38,731 bases of DNA from the NCBI GenBank assembly GCA_020621905.1, contig JAHRYZ010000009.1, positions 1 through 38,731 of the forward strand. Direction: 5' to 3'. The translations under genes were made by a program, and so were the position numbers. Origin of the DNA: Rhizobium sp. GTDB taxonomy: Bacteria; Pseudomonadota; Alphaproteobacteria; Rhizobiales; Rhizobiaceae. Of this stretch, positions 38,579 to 38,731 are shown in pieces; positions within the stretch are counted from its first letter, which is position 1; each line of letters opens with the position of its first letter. The notes under the pieces were generated by a model that saw nothing but the letters and a program-made list of their open reading frames with translations, did not search any database and was not told the DNA's origin.

Positions 38579-38614
38579 GACAGTCGGGGATGGCGCGCGC
38601 CCTGGACTTGTCCC

Positions 38615-38643
38615 ACTTGGCCGTTCCTGACACAACTTGGCCG
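38615..38643 (+). repeat. Direct repeat ACTTGGCCG before the last gene
   Basis: ACTTGGCCG occurs at 38615-38623 and 38635-38643, 20 bases apart, the second copy directly touching the ATG at 38644. It could be an operator or chance. Confidence 0.35.
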
Positions 38644-38731
38644 ATGAAAGCGCCCGAAATCCTCTGTGCCGGCAAGACCCTCGCCGTCCGCTTCGCCGCC
38701 GAACAGGCGGTGCTCAGCTGGTCCCTGAGCC
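38644..38731 (+). CDS. Start of an unidentified gene, cut by the window edge (possibly CbiZ-like)
   Basis: 29 residues are visible from ATG 38644, beginning MKAPEILCAGKTLAVRF and ending AVLSWSLS. The pattern of a short beta strand ending VRF and then VLSWS resembles the beginning of adenosylcobinamide amidohydrolase (CbiZ) proteins, but 29 residues are too few to decide. It lies 65 bases after the hydrolase on the same strand, without a clear SD, and probably belongs to the same operon. Confidence 0.35.
   Translation, partial: MKAPEILCAGKTLAVRFAAEQAVLSWSLS

Overview
The window looks like a chromosomal piece of an alphaproteobacterium, most likely a member of the Rhizobiaceae (Rhizobium/Ensifer/Shinella/Agrobacterium type). 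The evidence is the high GC content with matching codon use, and typical rhizobial genes: CpdR next to tRNA-Val(GAC), DUF459, an IMPase-type HisN, a small Hsp20 with a RpoH-like promoter and a likely ROSE leader, and short terminator-ended intergenic RNAs. No mobile element, CRISPR array, rRNA or replication origin was seen.

Bases 1-20260 are housekeeping. They hold a stomatin/NfeD membrane pair (48-1525), the LPS-precursor isomerase kdsD (1526-2498, minus), a beta-barrel outer-membrane protein (2709-4265), galU (4335-5220, minus), an MltB-type lytic transglycosylase and a DUF459 SGNH-fold protein (5416-7880), and the glutamate synthase genes gltB and gltD (14195 down to 7927, minus). After these come a threonine aldolase (14615-15664), a heat-shock Hsp20 (minus), a monoglyceride-lipase-like hydrolase, hisN and an N-formylglutamate amidohydrolase (both minus), cpdR and tRNA-Val(GAC). 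Two candidate small RNAs lie between these genes, near 16.4-16.5 kb and at 18565-18641. The second has a near-consensus promoter, anti-Shine-Dalgarno sequence and a strong terminator.

From the tRNA onward the content becomes accessory. A D-aminopeptidase (20597-22150) comes first, followed by a large locus organised around a LuxR solo of the PipR/OryR/PsoR plant-responsive type (28404-29161). Divergent from the regulator is a proline iminopeptidase gene, which runs into an oligopeptide ABC transporter operon (two permeases, a fused double ATPase, a binding protein; 28273 down to 22310). Downstream of the regulator is a second proline iminopeptidase (29251-30140). Both peptidase genes carry the same 19-20 bp element upstream, in the same orientation, which is a candidate binding site for the regulator. 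The locus continues with an APH-fold small-molecule kinase and an AGXT2L-like PLP enzyme (30414-32720), a short-chain dehydrogenase, a spermidine/putrescine-type ABC transporter (33857-37866), an isochorismatase-like cysteine hydrolase and the start of one more gene at the right edge. Because a known PipR ligand is an ethanolamine derivative, the best reading is a module that senses, imports and degrades a plant amino-alcohol or peptide-like compound. This is inference, built on family assignments and the shared element.

At least ten genes carry small indels, including kdsD, galU, gltB, cpdR, a peptide permease, the LuxR gene, the second pip, the kinase, the SDR and the last permease. Many look like homopolymer miscounts, and several affected genes are central to the cell, so sequence error in a draft assembly is more likely than decay. 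The frame changes are noted gene by gene.
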